Origin: Hyphomicrobiales bacterium | GTDB lineage: Bacteria > Pseudomonadota > Alphaproteobacteria > Rhizobiales > Rhizobiaceae | Direction: 5' to 3' | DNA: 64,000 bases | Assembly (NCBI GenBank): GCA_900473205.1 | Contig: UCLB01000003.1 | Coordinates: 56,361 to 120,360 of the forward strand | Part shown: piece after piece, positions 25,397-34,228 of the stretch | How positions within the stretch are numbered: the stretch's first letter is position 1 | How the letters are laid out: the number at the start of each line of letters is the position of its first letter | Position numbers and translations under genes: made by a program | Notes under the pieces: generated by a model | The model's database searches: none | The model's input: only the letters and a program-made list of their open reading frames with translations | What the model was told of the DNA's origin: nothing

Positions 25397-26398
25397 TCAC
25401 AGCGCCGACGTCACCCTGATATCGCCGACATGGATGCCGTTCCAGTTCTTCATGGAACGGTTTGCCATGCCCAACAGCGCCTGCTGCCGGGCGCTGTCGT
25501 TTTCGGAATAGCGGGCCAGAAGCGCGGCAATCATCGCTTCGGCAGCGCGCGTGGTGCCGTCTTCGCATTTCACCGCCATGGCGATGCCCTGTTCCGGCAG
25601 GACCGCGACGAACACGCCTTCTGCACCCGTTTTGGCAAAGATTTGGCCGGGCGCGAGTTCCATCAGCCGCGTGCAGGTGCGGCCTGTTCCAGCCACGTAA
25701 AAGGGCTCCGCCATGCAGGCATCGATCAGGCGGCGGGATGCTTTGGCCCGACCTGCCTCCAGCCCCTGCCCCGTCGCCATCTTCGCAAAGCCGTGCGCCA
25801 GGTTTTTCAGCGGCACGGCGTAATTGGGAATGGAGCAGCCATCCGTGCCGCAATTATCATGGCCAAGCGCCGTGCCCGTCAGGCTTTCCATGGTAGCGCG
25901 GATGTCCTGCTGCAGCGGGTGGTCATAACCGACATAGCCCTTCGGGTCAGTGCCCGTGTGGACACAGGTGCAAACGAAGCCGGAATGCTTGCCGGAGCAG
26001 TTGTTGTGCAGGGCCGTTGGCTTATCCAGCGTGCGGGCCTGATGGATGATGGTTTTCTGGTCGGATGACCAATGCGCGCCACATTCCAGCGTCTCGACAT
26101 CCCGGCCCGCCTTGGCCAGCATGGCGGAAGCGAGTTGCACATGCGCATCTTCGCCAGAATGCGAGGAGCAGGCGAGCGCCAGTTCCCGGTTGCCAAAGCC
26201 GTAAGCATCCGCAGCCCCGCTTTCCATCAGCGGCAGTGCTTGCATGGCCTTGCAGGCGGAGCGTGGAAACACGCCGCTTTCGATATCGCCAGCGGAAAAC
26301 AGGACAGCGCCATCCCCATCGACCACCACGGCCATGCCGCGATGGCGGCTTTCGACGAGATTTCCTCTGGTGACTTCGACGGTAACGGGGTTGTGCAT
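25397..26398 (-). CDS. L-asparaginase, Rhizobium-type (asparaginase II family)
   Basis: A 333-residue asparaginase of the ReAII/Pfam Asparaginase_II type, unrelated to E. coli AnsA/AnsB. It hydrolyses asparagine to aspartate and ammonia. Family-typical stretches: the N-terminal VEVTRGNLVESRHRG, SACKAMQALPL, LACSSHSGEDAHV, NNCSGKHSGFVC and HDNCGTDGCSIPNYAVPL. Conserved Ser, Lys and Cys residues lie in SACK, CSSHSGE and CGTDGC. Full length. No transporter or regulator is adjacent, so it is probably a single-gene unit. Confidence 0.93.
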   Translation of the reverse strand: MHNPVTVEVTRGNLVESRHRGMAVVVDGDGAVLFSAGDIESGVFPRSACKAMQALPLMESGAADAYGFGNRELALACSSHSGEDAHVQLASAMLAKAGRDVETLECGAHWSSDQKTIIHQARTLDKPTALHNNCSGKHSGFVCTCVHTGTDPKGYVGYDHPLQQDIRATMESLTGTALGHDNCGTDGCSIPNYAVPLKNLAHGFAKMATGQGLEAGRAKASRRLIDACMAEPFYVAGTGRTCTRLMELAPGQIFAKTGAEGVFVAVLPEQGIAMAVKCEDGTTRAAEAMIAALLARYSENDSARQQALLGMANRSMKNWNGIHVGDIRVTSAL

Positions 26399-26471
26399 GG
26401 GTACGGCCTCAAAAAATACGAAATTGAGACTGTTCTATCCAACTTCTCTTATCGATGCACGAGGCCCACAG

Positions 26472-27227
26472 TTGAAACTTGCCAAACGTTTGCTGCTTGC
26501 CATTCTCATTATCTACCTGCTGCCTGCGCTGGCCTCGGCTGGCCTGTGGGTCATGAAGGAGCATCCGACCGGCTATCGCAACGCGCGCTGGTCTTCCGCA
26601 GGTATTCTGCCCGAGGCACCGGCGGACAAGCCTGCGGCGATCTATGTCTATTCCGCCATGACCGGAGGCTTCAAGGGCTCGATTGCCAGCCATGCGTGGA
26701 TCGTGATGAAGGAGAAAGGTGCCGACAGCTATGAGCGCTACGACAAGGTCGGCTGGGGCACGCCCATTCGCCGCAATGCCTATGCTCCGGATGCCTATTG
26801 GTACTCCAACATGCCGCGCCTTGTGGTGGAACTTCACGGCGAAGAGGCCGAAAAGCTGATCCCGAAAATGCAAAAAGCCATTGCCGATTACCCCTATGGT
26901 AAGGCGGGCGGTTACCGCATCTACCCCGGCCCCAACTCCAACACCTTCGTTGCCCATGTGCTGCGTAGCGTGCCGGAACTCGGCGTCGTGCTGCCGCCAG
27001 ATGCTGTGGGTCGCGATTACCTGCCCAATGGCGAATTCATTCACGTTGCCGATGACTGGAAGGATATCAGCCTTTCGCTGGGCGGCTTCTTCGGCGTATC
27101 AGCCGGTCAGCGCAGCGGCTTCGAGGTCAACTTCCTCGGGCTGGTCGCCGGGATCGACGTGATGAACCCCGGGATCAAAATTCCGGGGCTGGGTTATTTC
27201 GGCACGGGCTCGCGGCTGGGTGTGTGA
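26472..27227 (+). CDS. DUF3750 membrane-anchored protein
   Basis: A 251-residue protein matching DUF3750. A short basic start is followed by one membrane segment (RLLLAILIIYLLPALASAG) and a periplasmic domain with AAIYVYSAMTGGFKG, HAWIVMKEKG, RYDKVGWG, and GPNSNTFVAHVLR. The conserved His and the NSNTFV region resemble a papain-like/NlpC-type fold, but activity is unproven. The start is TTG 26472, with GAGG seven bases upstream; the frame is open further but antisense to the asparaginase gene. Its last 34 bases overlap the end of the convergent ClC gene. Confidence 0.75.
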   Translation: MKLAKRLLLAILIIYLLPALASAGLWVMKEHPTGYRNARWSSAGILPEAPADKPAAIYVYSAMTGGFKGSIASHAWIVMKEKGADSYERYDKVGWGTPIRRNAYAPDAYWYSNMPRLVVELHGEEAEKLIPKMQKAIADYPYGKAGGYRIYPGPNSNTFVAHVLRSVPELGVVLPPDAVGRDYLPNGEFIHVADDWKDISLSLGGFFGVSAGQRSGFEVNFLGLVAGIDVMNPGIKIPGLGYFGTGSRLGV

Positions 27228-28567
27228 TCATCGCCGCCGCGGTGAGCGCGCTTGGCGCGAATACCCTGCGCGATGAAGACCCGTGACAGGCCGTGATAGA
27301 GCGGCTCTGCCGAGATCATGCGCGACGTTATATAGCCCAGCATGGACGCCGCCATGATGGGAATGACGGCTTCGTGGTTGCCGGTCATTTCCAGAATGAT
27401 GACGAAGGCGGTCATCGGCGCCTGCACCACACCAGCGAAATATCCGGCCATGCCCAGAATGGCGCCGAGCCCGATGCTGGTGCCGAGAATGGACGAAACC
27501 GTGCTGCCAAAACCAGCCCCGACCGAAAGCGATGGCGCGAAAATACCGCCGGGAATGCCGGACATCATGGAGAGAAAGGTGGAAGCCAGTTTTTCGATGA
27601 AGAAGAATGTCGGCACGGCTTGCCCCTCGATGGCGGAGCGCGCCTGCTCATAACCCGTGCCGAAAGTGGCGCCGCCCGTTGCCACACCGATGATGGCGGA
27701 GGCCAGACCGCAAGCAGCGGCCACGATCAACATCCGCTTCAGCGGCACGCTGTGGCTCCAGCGACGAATGCGCTGCGACGCTTTGAGCGCACCTGCACTG
27801 AACAAAGCACCGAACACACCGCCGCCAATGCCGCAGATCAGCACCAGTCCCCAATCCGCCGCCGTCTCGGCCACGACGTTGCTCGTTCCGAAATAGGTGT
27901 AGGTTCCGACTAGCCCCAGCGACGCCAAGCCCGACAGGATGACGGCGGTCAGCACCAGACCGTTGGAGCGCGACTCGTACGTCCGGCTCATTTCCTCGAT
28001 GGCAAAGACGATACCGGCCAAAGGCGTGTTGAAGGCAGCGGCGATGCCTGCGGCGGAACCGGCCAGAATCAGGCCCCGCGCCTGCGCCATGCCGCCGATG
28101 CGTGCGGCCTGAAGCATGATCGAGGCGCCCACCTGCACGGTCGGCCCCTCACGCCCGATGGATGCCCCTGACAGCAGCCCGGCAATGGTCAACACGATCT
28201 TGCCCACCGCCAGCTTCAGAGACAACAGACGTGAGCGATCTTCATCGTCATGAAAGTGCCGCGCCGCAATGGCCTGCGGAATGCCGCTGCCGCCGGAATT
28301 GGGAAACACGGTAATGGCCAGCCACGCACAGAGCGCAAAGCCGAGCGGCGTGATGATGAGCGGCAGAAGAAAGGCCCATTGCCCCGACGAGGTGACGGAA
28401 ACGAACAGATGCTGCGCCCAATCCGCCATCTTCGCGAAGGCGACACTGATGACCCCAACGGCCAGAGCGCCGGTCCAGAACACCGCACGCGGCTTCCATA
28501 TCCGCCACGAACCCCACATGACGCGGGAGCGGCGAAACATCTTCATTTTCTTGTATTTGGAAGGCAT
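27194..28567 (-). CDS. ClC-family chloride channel or exchanger
   Basis: A 457-residue polytopic protein with about 10-12 hydrophobic helices. Anion-filter motifs are present: GSGIP (residues 93-97), GREGP (138-142, carrying the gating glutamate) and a GIFAPSL segment later. It moves chloride, or exchanges chloride for protons, across the inner membrane. There are no C-terminal CBS domains. The frame continues upstream to a GTG at 28600; ATG 28567 is chosen since the conserved part begins afterwards. Convergent overlap of 34 bases with DUF3750. Confidence 0.92.
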   Translation of the reverse strand: MPSKYKKMKMFRRSRVMWGSWRIWKPRAVFWTGALAVGVISVAFAKMADWAQHLFVSVTSSGQWAFLLPLIITPLGFALCAWLAITVFPNSGGSGIPQAIAARHFHDDEDRSRLLSLKLAVGKIVLTIAGLLSGASIGREGPTVQVGASIMLQAARIGGMAQARGLILAGSAAGIAAAFNTPLAGIVFAIEEMSRTYESRSNGLVLTAVILSGLASLGLVGTYTYFGTSNVVAETAADWGLVLICGIGGGVFGALFSAGALKASQRIRRWSHSVPLKRMLIVAAACGLASAIIGVATGGATFGTGYEQARSAIEGQAVPTFFFIEKLASTFLSMMSGIPGGIFAPSLSVGAGFGSTVSSILGTSIGLGAILGMAGYFAGVVQAPMTAFVIILEMTGNHEAVIPIMAASMLGYITSRMISAEPLYHGLSRVFIAQGIRAKRAHRGGDDHTPSREPVPK

Positions 28568-28699
28568 GGCAACTTTTCTGTCGTCCGGGGAAGGTCCCAC
28601 TTATCGGCCTGCGACGCTGGGATTGCAACCTCACCTTTGACAATTGCCACGGAATGGCGCAGGATTATGCATCGCAATTGCAACGCATGGAGTTGCCAA

Positions 28700-28978
28700 A
28701 TGAAAACCGCAACGATGCCTTCCATACGGGTAACACCAGATTTTCGCGAGGCACTGGAAAGTGTTTTGAAAGACGGCGAGACGATCTCGTCTTTCATGGA
28801 AGACAGCATTCTCAGAGAGATCGAAACTCGCAAATCTCAGTCGGAATTTATTAAACGCGGGCTTGCCGCACGTGAAGAAGCAAAGCGAACCGGTATTTAT
28901 TATACGACGGACGACGTTCTCTCCATGATGCGGAGTAAACTCGAAAAAGCAAAAGCTAAGGCGGCAAAAGCGGGATGA
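28700..28978 (+). CDS. Antitoxin of ParE/RelE-type module
   Basis: A 92-residue predicted antitoxin. The N-terminal half (MPSIRVTPDFREALESVL, then GETISSFMEDSILREIETR) looks like a ribbon-helix-helix DNA-binding domain. The C-terminal half is highly charged and helical, fitting toxin wrapping. GGAG lies 8 bases before ATG 28700. The stop overlaps the toxin start (ATGA). It is not a standard ParD in sequence; YlcI/YnfO-like RHH proteins are the nearest match by pattern. Confidence 0.78.
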   Translation: MKTATMPSIRVTPDFREALESVLKDGETISSFMEDSILREIETRKSQSEFIKRGLAAREEAKRTGIYYTTDDVLSMMRSKLEKAKAKAAKAG

Positions 28979-29280
28979 GTCGCGAACTCAAATACGCTGA
29001 AGCTTTTTTCAAGGATTTGGACCGTCATTTCGAGCATCTCGCGATGACAGACGCTCGCCTTGCCGCAGACGCATATGACGCCGTGGCAAAAGGGCTAAAA
29101 CTGCTCGAAGACTTCCCCTTTATCGGCAGAAAAGTCCATGTCGAGGAAGAAGACATCGTCGCCCGCGAATTGCTGATCCCCTTCGGCAACTGGGGCTATG
29201 TTGTCCTTTATGAAATCGAGGACGCAAAAACGGTTACAATCCTCGCCATACGCCACCAGCGCGAGAGCGACTACCACTGA
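28975..29280 (+). CDS. RelE/ParE-family toxin
   Basis: A 101-residue toxin with the ParE/RelE layout: two N-terminal helices (AEAFFKDLDRHFEHL), a basic beta-hairpin core (FPFIGRKVHVEEEDIVARELLIPFGNWGYVVLYEIE, abbreviated FIGRKV, ARELLIPFG, YVVLYEIE), and a C-terminal strand TVTILAIRHQRESDY. The terminal RHQR-E-DY is the ParE-type ending. ParE toxins inhibit gyrase and RelE cleave mRNA on the ribosome; which applies here cannot be decided. It is translationally coupled to the antitoxin. Confidence 0.87.
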   Translation: MSRELKYAEAFFKDLDRHFEHLAMTDARLAADAYDAVAKGLKLLEDFPFIGRKVHVEEEDIVARELLIPFGNWGYVVLYEIEDAKTVTILAIRHQRESDYH

Positions 29281-29283
29281 TCC

Positions 29284-30936
29284 CTATCGATCACTCACCG
29301 CCGCGCGCGGATTGACCCACGGCTCCTGATTGGAGCGCGGCAGTGGCTGTCTGCCCAGAATATGGTCCGACGCCTTCTCGCCCGTCATGATGGAGGGGCC
29401 GTTGAGGTTGCCGTAGGTGACGTGCGGGAAGATCGAGCTATCGGCGACGCGTAATCCTTCCACGCCGATGACACGGCATTCGGGATCGACGACCGCCATC
29501 GGGTCGCTACGGTCGCCCATCTTGCAGGTGCCACAGGGGTGGTAGGCGCTTTCCAGGTGTTCCCTCAGGAATGCGTCGATGTCTTCATCCGATTGAACAC
29601 TCTCGCCCGGTTGGATTTCGGGGCCGCGATAATCATCGAAGGCTTTCTGGCTGAAGATTTCCCGCGTCAGGCGCACGCAATGGCGGAATTTTTCCCAGTC
29701 TTCGGCGTGGCTCATATAGTTGAAGCGGATGACCGGATCGTCCTTCGGATCGGACGAGCGCAGCGTGACATTGCCGCGCGATTTCGACAGGTTGAAACCG
29801 ACATGGACCTGGAAACCATGGCTTTTCGCCGCCGCCTTTCCATCATAAGAAATGGCGACGGGCAGGAAGTGGAACTGGATATCCGGTTGTTTGAGGCCCG
29901 GTTCGGACCGCAGGAAGGCGCAGGCCTCGAACTGGTTGGACGCACCCAGACCACCCTTTGTTACCAGCCATTGCGCACCGGCAACACCCTGCCAGAACCA
30001 AGGCAGCCAAGAATAAAGCGAGACGGGTTTTGTCGAAACCTGCTGGAAATAAAATTCCATGTGGTCCTGAAGATTGGCCCCGACGCCGGGGCGATCAGCG
30101 ATCACCTCGATGCCCATGTCCTGCAAATGCTGGGCAGGGCCGATGCCTGAGAGCATCAACAGCTTGGGGGAGTTGAAGGACGAGGCCGAGACGATGACTT
30201 CGCGGTTGGCGCGGATGGTTTCCACCCCGCCCCGCCGCTCGATCTCGACACCCGTGGCGCGACCGTTTTCGATAACGATCTTGCGCGCGAAACCCTGCAC
30301 CAGAGAGACGTTCGGTCGTTTCAACGCTGGCCGCAGATAGGCATTGGCGGCGGACCAGCGGCGACCATTGTGGATTGTCTGCTCCATCAGGCCGAAGCCT
30401 TCCTGCTTGGAGCCGTTATAGTCATCCGTCAGCTCGAAACCGGCCTGTGAACCGGCCTTGACGAAGGCGTGGAACAGCGGGTTGGTGACCGGTCCGCGCT
30501 GAACATGCAGCGGCCCATCCGTGCCACGCCAGCCCTCTTCGCCACCATGGCTGGTTTCCATGCGCTTGTAATAGGGCAGCACATCGGCATAAGCCCAGCC
30601 ATGCGCGCCAAGCTCTTCCCAGCGATTGAAATCCTCCGCATGGCCGCGAACATAGACGAGGCCATTGATGGACGACGACCCGCCAATGACCTTACCGCGC
30701 GGCGCGGTGATGCGGCGGTTGTTGAGGTTCGGCTCAGGCTCGGAGTGGTAGCCCCAATTGTAGCGTTTCATGCTCATCGGCCAGGCAAGGGCGGCAGGCA
30801 TCTGGATGAAGGGACCGAAATCCGACCCGCCTGCCTCGATGACGATAACGGAATATTTGCCGTCTTCCGACAGGCGGCAAGCCATGGCAGAGCCTGCGGA
30901 ACCCGAACCGACGATGACGAAATCTGCTTGTTGCAT
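29284..30936 (-). CDS. betA: Choline dehydrogenase
   Basis: A 550-residue GMC-family flavoprotein oxidising choline to betaine aldehyde, membrane-associated, feeding electrons to the respiratory chain. The FAD-binding GSGSAG is at residues 10-15, followed by GMC signature 1 ([18 protein letters not shown]) and signature 2 ([18 protein letters not shown]). The active-site His is in [12 protein letters not shown] near the C-terminus. Full length. It follows betB with a 324-base gap filled by repeats, but it is still on the same strand as betI and betB. Confidence 0.96.
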   Translation of the reverse strand: MQQADFVIVGSGSAGSAMACRLSEDGKYSVIVIEAGGSDFGPFIQMPAALAWPMSMKRYNWGYHSEPEPNLNNRRITAPRGKVIGGSSSINGLVYVRGHAEDFNRWEELGAHGWAYADVLPYYKRMETSHGGEEGWRGTDGPLHVQRGPVTNPLFHAFVKAGSQAGFELTDDYNGSKQEGFGLMEQTIHNGRRWSAANAYLRPALKRPNVSLVQGFARKIVIENGRATGVEIERRGGVETIRANREVIVSASSFNSPKLLMLSGIGPAQHLQDMGIEVIADRPGVGANLQDHMEFYFQQVSTKPVSLYSWLPWFWQGVAGAQWLVTKGGLGASNQFEACAFLRSEPGLKQPDIQFHFLPVAISYDGKAAAKSHGFQVHVGFNLSKSRGNVTLRSSDPKDDPVIRFNYMSHAEDWEKFRHCVRLTREIFSQKAFDDYRGPEIQPGESVQSDEDIDAFLREHLESAYHPCGTCKMGDRSDPMAVVDPECRVIGVEGLRVADSSIFPHVTYGNLNGPSIMTGEKASDHILGRQPLPRSNQEPWVNPRAAVSDR

Positions 30937-31260
30937 TGTGGTTGCTCTTTGCTGTGGCCACCTCGTCCTTCGAGGCCCGTTTAACGGGCACCTCAGGATG
31001 AGGTGGAGAGAGGTTGTGCATTTATTTCGTTGACGAACGTGCGCTGCTGAAGGGTGCCTGAGGGCAAACGCTTGCTCTCATCCTCATCCTGAGGTGCCCT
31101 TGAAACGAGCCTAAAAAAATGAGGTGGAGAGACGTTGCATTGTCTGGTTGAAAACATGCGCTGCTGTGGAGTGCCGGAGGGCGAAACGCCCGCTCTCATC
31201 CTCATCCTGAGGTGCCCGTGAAACGGGCCTCGAAGGACGAGGATGAGCCCCTGATCTTGA
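30937..31260. repeat. Cluster of three 43-nt palindromic repeats
   Basis: Copies at 30961-31003 (inverted), 31082-31124 and 31200-31242. The first and third differ by one base after reverse-complementing; the second is degenerate on its 3' half. Each copy is itself an imperfect palindrome (CCTCATCCTGAGG... GGACGAGG). The two intervening segments of about 78 nt are also alike (both contain GCGCTGCTG and GAGGGC and end in CTCTCAT), giving a near-tandem unit of about 118 bp. The segment holds no gene. Confidence 0.88.
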
Positions 31261-32730
31261 TCAATACGGAGCATCCACCTTCCCTGTCGCCACATAAACC
31301 GTCTTCAACTCGCTATAGTGGTTAAGCGCCGCCGCCGAATTCTCCCGCCCGAAGCCGGACTGTTTCGACCCACCAAACGGCATCTCCACCGGGCACAAAT
31401 TATACGTGTTGATCCACAACGTCCCCGCCTCCAGCTGGTCCACCACGCGGTGGGCGCGGTTGATATCGGCGGTAAAGACGCCGCCCGCGAGGCCGAATTC
31501 GGTGGCGTTGGCGCGGGCGATGACTTCGTCCTCATGATCGAAATCCAGCACGCACATGACAGGCCCGAAGATTTCCTCGCGGGCGATGGTCATGCCATCG
31601 GTTACATCGGCAAACACGGTGGGCTGCACGTAAGCGCCCTCGCCCGAAACATGGTTGGGAATGCCGCCGCCGGTGATGAGGGTCGCGCCTTCGGCTTTGC
31701 CCTTCTCAATATAGGCCAGAACCTTTTCCTGCTGCGCCTTGGAGACCAGCGGGCCGATCTGGGTTGCCTCATCCATGGGATCGCCGATCACCATCGCATC
31801 GGTGCGGGCCTTGAGGTTTTCGAGGAAGCGCTGCTTTGCGCCGCGCTGAACGAAAACGCGGGTGCCGTTGGAGCAGACCTGACCGGAGGAGTAGAAATTG
31901 CCCAGCATCGCGCCGCCGACAGCACTTTCGATATCGGCATCATCAAAGACGATCAGCGGTGACTTGCCGCCGAGTTCCATAGTGACGTGTTTCAGATGAC
32001 CGGCAGCGGCAGCGGCCACCTTGCGGCCTGTCGGCACCGAGCCGGTGAGCGAGACCTTGGCGACATCCGGGTGCTCCACCAGCAGCGGGCCAGTCGTACG
32101 GTCTCCCTGAATGACGTTAAACAGCCCTTTAGGCAGACCTGCCGCAATGAGAATTTCCGCAATCTTCAAGGCACCAAGCGGCGTGTTTTCCGATGGTTTG
32201 AAAACCATGGCGTTGCCAGCGACCAGCGCGGGGGCAGCCTTCCAGCAGGCGATCTGCTGCGGATAGTTCCACGCCCCGATGCCGACGCAGACACCCAACG
32301 GCACGCGCTTGGTATAGGCAAAATCGCCGCCCAGCGGAATATAATCGCCGTTCAGAGCCGAGGGTGCGATGCCGCCAAAGAATTCGAAAGCGTCCGCGCC
32401 GGAGGTGGAATCGGCCACGATGGTTTCCTGAATGGGTTTGCCCGTATCCAGTGTTTCCAGCTCCGACAAAGCACGATTGCGCTCGCGGATGATATCGGCA
32501 GCGCGGCGCAGAATGCGACCGCGCGCGGTGGGGCTCATCGCCGCCCATTCCTTCTGCGCCTTCTTGGCAGAAGCAATGGCGCGTTCCACGATGGCCGGCG
32601 TGGCGGCGTGCAGCCTTGCAACGACTTCGCCGGTAGCGGGATAAATGCTTTCAAAGACCGTGCCCTCGGTATCTTCGACATAATCGCCATCGATGAAATG
32701 GGAGGCTTTCGGCTGGGCTTTCAATGTCAT
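31261..32730 (-). CDS. betB: Betaine aldehyde dehydrogenase
   Basis: A 489-residue ALDH oxidising betaine aldehyde to glycine betaine with NAD(P)+. It has the ALDH glutamate motif MELGGKSP, the nucleophile cysteine in [11 protein letters not shown], a GSVPTGRKV cofactor segment, and the BADH-like C-terminus [18 protein letters not shown] (split as [12 protein letters not shown]). Length is normal. It follows betI by 10 bases, so the two are co-transcribed. Confidence 0.96.
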   Translation of the reverse strand: MTLKAQPKASHFIDGDYVEDTEGTVFESIYPATGEVVARLHAATPAIVERAIASAKKAQKEWAAMSPTARGRILRRAADIIRERNRALSELETLDTGKPIQETIVADSTSGADAFEFFGGIAPSALNGDYIPLGGDFAYTKRVPLGVCVGIGAWNYPQQIACWKAAPALVAGNAMVFKPSENTPLGALKIAEILIAAGLPKGLFNVIQGDRTTGPLLVEHPDVAKVSLTGSVPTGRKVAAAAAGHLKHVTMELGGKSPLIVFDDADIESAVGGAMLGNFYSSGQVCSNGTRVFVQRGAKQRFLENLKARTDAMVIGDPMDEATQIGPLVSKAQQEKVLAYIEKGKAEGATLITGGGIPNHVSGEGAYVQPTVFADVTDGMTIAREEIFGPVMCVLDFDHEDEVIARANATEFGLAGGVFTADINRAHRVVDQLEAGTLWINTYNLCPVEMPFGGSKQSGFGRENSAAALNHYSELKTVYVATGKVDAPY

Positions 32731-32740
32731 CTAAAGGTCC

Positions 32741-33367
32741 TCAGAGAATACGAATGGACGGCTTGCCCTCTTGAGAAGGCGCGTCAGAAAAGGGTTTGAG
32801 CTGGGTGTCGAAATAGTTTTCCACCAGTGCAGGCGCGGCAGAAAGGCCGAGCGGTGCGGCCTGCAGGCTGTGGCGGATATAGAGCCCGTCGATCAGCGCG
32901 GCGGCCCCTTCGGCGATGCGGGCGGCATCATCCGGCGGGCAGAGGCGGTTGAGGCTATCCATGATGTTGGAGCGCAGGCGGCGGGTATAGGTCACCAGCA
33001 GGCGGCGCATTTCTTCAGAGCGCTGCGCTTCCACATAAAAGGCCAGCCATGCGGCCACGGTTTCATTGGTGAATTGATCGCTCTGGAACGACACGCGGAC
33101 AATGGCGCTTAGCCGCGCCCGCGGGCCAGAGGCCTGGCTCAGCGCTGCAATCGCATCCCGGCGAAGGGCACGCAGCAGGCTGCGGATGGTTTCCAGAAGA
33201 AGCTGCTGCTTGCTGCCGAAATAATGATGCGCCAGTGCCGCCGACACCCCCGCCTCGCGAGCGATATCAGACATGGTCACATTCAGCGAACCGGTCTGGC
33301 CGATGGCCCGCAGTGCGGCATCCATCAACGCCTTTTTGCGCAGAGGTTCCATTCCAAGCTTCGGCAT
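32741..33367 (-). CDS. betI: BetI, choline-responsive TetR-family repressor
   Basis: A 208-residue TetR-family repressor of the bet operon, released by choline. It begins PKLGMEPLRKKALMDAALRAIG, the BetI-specific start, followed by the HTH (VTMSDIAREAGVSAALAHHYF). ATG 33367 is chosen over ATG 33373 because GGAG is seven bases upstream. A perfect 14-bp inverted repeat at 33391-33422 lies just before the gene. No betC or betT is adjacent. Confidence 0.94.
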   Translation of the reverse strand: MPKLGMEPLRKKALMDAALRAIGQTGSLNVTMSDIAREAGVSAALAHHYFGSKQQLLLETIRSLLRALRRDAIAALSQASGPRARLSAIVRVSFQSDQFTNETVAAWLAFYVEAQRSEEMRRLLVTYTRRLRSNIMDSLNRLCPPDDAARIAEGAAALIDGLYIRHSLQAAPLGLSAAPALVENYFDTQLKPFSDAPSQEGKPSIRIL

Positions 33368-33390
33368 CGGCATTCTCCTTTGCGGGCAAT

Positions 33391-33422
33391 TTATTATTGA
33401 TTGACTGATCAATCAATAATAA
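33391..33422. promoter_or_regulatory. BetI operator
   Basis: TTATTATTGATTGA / TCAATCAATAATAA: perfect 14-bp arms with a 4-base spacer (CTGA), centred about 40 bases upstream of the betI start. Its ATTGA/TCAAT cores resemble known BetI sites. Confidence 0.85.
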
Positions 33423-33827
33423 TTGCGACACGCAATCGTGTGACTTGCGCCATGTCAAACATGCCGGAAAACTTTGCCCGCTCGCCCAAATGTGCTAGGG
33501 TCGCGCCAACTGGCAAATGAAAGGTCGCAGGCATGACCGATTGCATTCGCTTGAAAAGCCTTCAGCGTCCACTAGCGCAGCTGCATGTCTGCGCCGTGAC
33601 AGGCAGCCCGGTGGTTTTTGCCGCCCCTTCCCATTTTCATAAAACGACGTTTCCTTCGGAACTGAAAACGAAGGTGGGCGTTCCTTCGGGCGCGCATGAC
33701 AGATGTGCTAATATAATAATCACTTAAGTCCGCTCACAACTGGCCGGGAGCGGATGCATAAATGGCCAAGGACGGTTCAGCTTCGACATGATTGTCAGGG
33801 ACAAGAAACGCCATGATAGGGAGAGAC
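33423..33827. other. Intergenic region, no gene seen
   Basis: Upstream of the orphan parD. A 64-codon frame at 33533-33727 has no ribosome-binding site or recognisable motif and is not called. No terminator or repeat was found. Confidence 0.5.
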
Positions 33828-34067
33828 ATGATGCCAATGGTGACCGTATCCATTTCCCCAGAGCAGGCCGAGAAGATGCGCGAGGCGGTGAATAGCGGGG
33901 ATTACGCCTCGGGAAGCGAAGTTGTGCGTGCCGCCCTTCGCCTCTGGGTGGAAACTGCTGGCCGTGACGGTACTACCAAGGGTAGCGTCGATGCACATGT
34001 AAGCGGTGAGCATCTCAATGTAGCCGAACTTTATGCTGCGCATTCGCTCAAACGGCGTCACGCCTGA
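33828..34067 (+). CDS. ParD-like antitoxin, no adjacent toxin
   Basis: A 79-residue RHH protein. TVSISPEQAEKMREAVNSG and YASGSEVVRAALRLWVE are the standard CopG/ParD DNA-binding region. The C-terminal 35 residues (after AGRDGTTKGSVDAH) would be the toxin-binding part, but no ParE-type gene follows; the next gene is an EAL/GGDEF protein 161 bases away. AGGGAG precedes ATG 33828/33831. It may be an orphan antitoxin or a solitary regulator. Confidence 0.78.
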   Translation: MMPMVTVSISPEQAEKMREAVNSGDYASGSEVVRAALRLWVETAGRDGTTKGSVDAHVSGEHLNVAELYAAHSLKRRHA

Positions 34068-34228
34068 GCCCTCAAGGCTTGTGCATTGGAGCTATTTTAG
34101 CGCGTCGCGGTTGTGTCACAAAAACTTCAAGAAAGCTTCATCTGCCAGAAAGCTTTTGTTGAGGAGTTTCGAGCATTCTCCCACCCAAAAAGTGCCTTTA
34201 AAAATGGGCGCAATGGTGGAGAAAATTC

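Noticed and set aside
30961..31242. Possible CRISPR array from three similar repeats
   Set aside because: Only three copies, one inverted, spacers homologous to each other, and no cas genes.
33533..33727. 64-residue open frame downstream of the bet locus
   Set aside because: No Shine-Dalgarno, no recognisable domain and unlike codon use.
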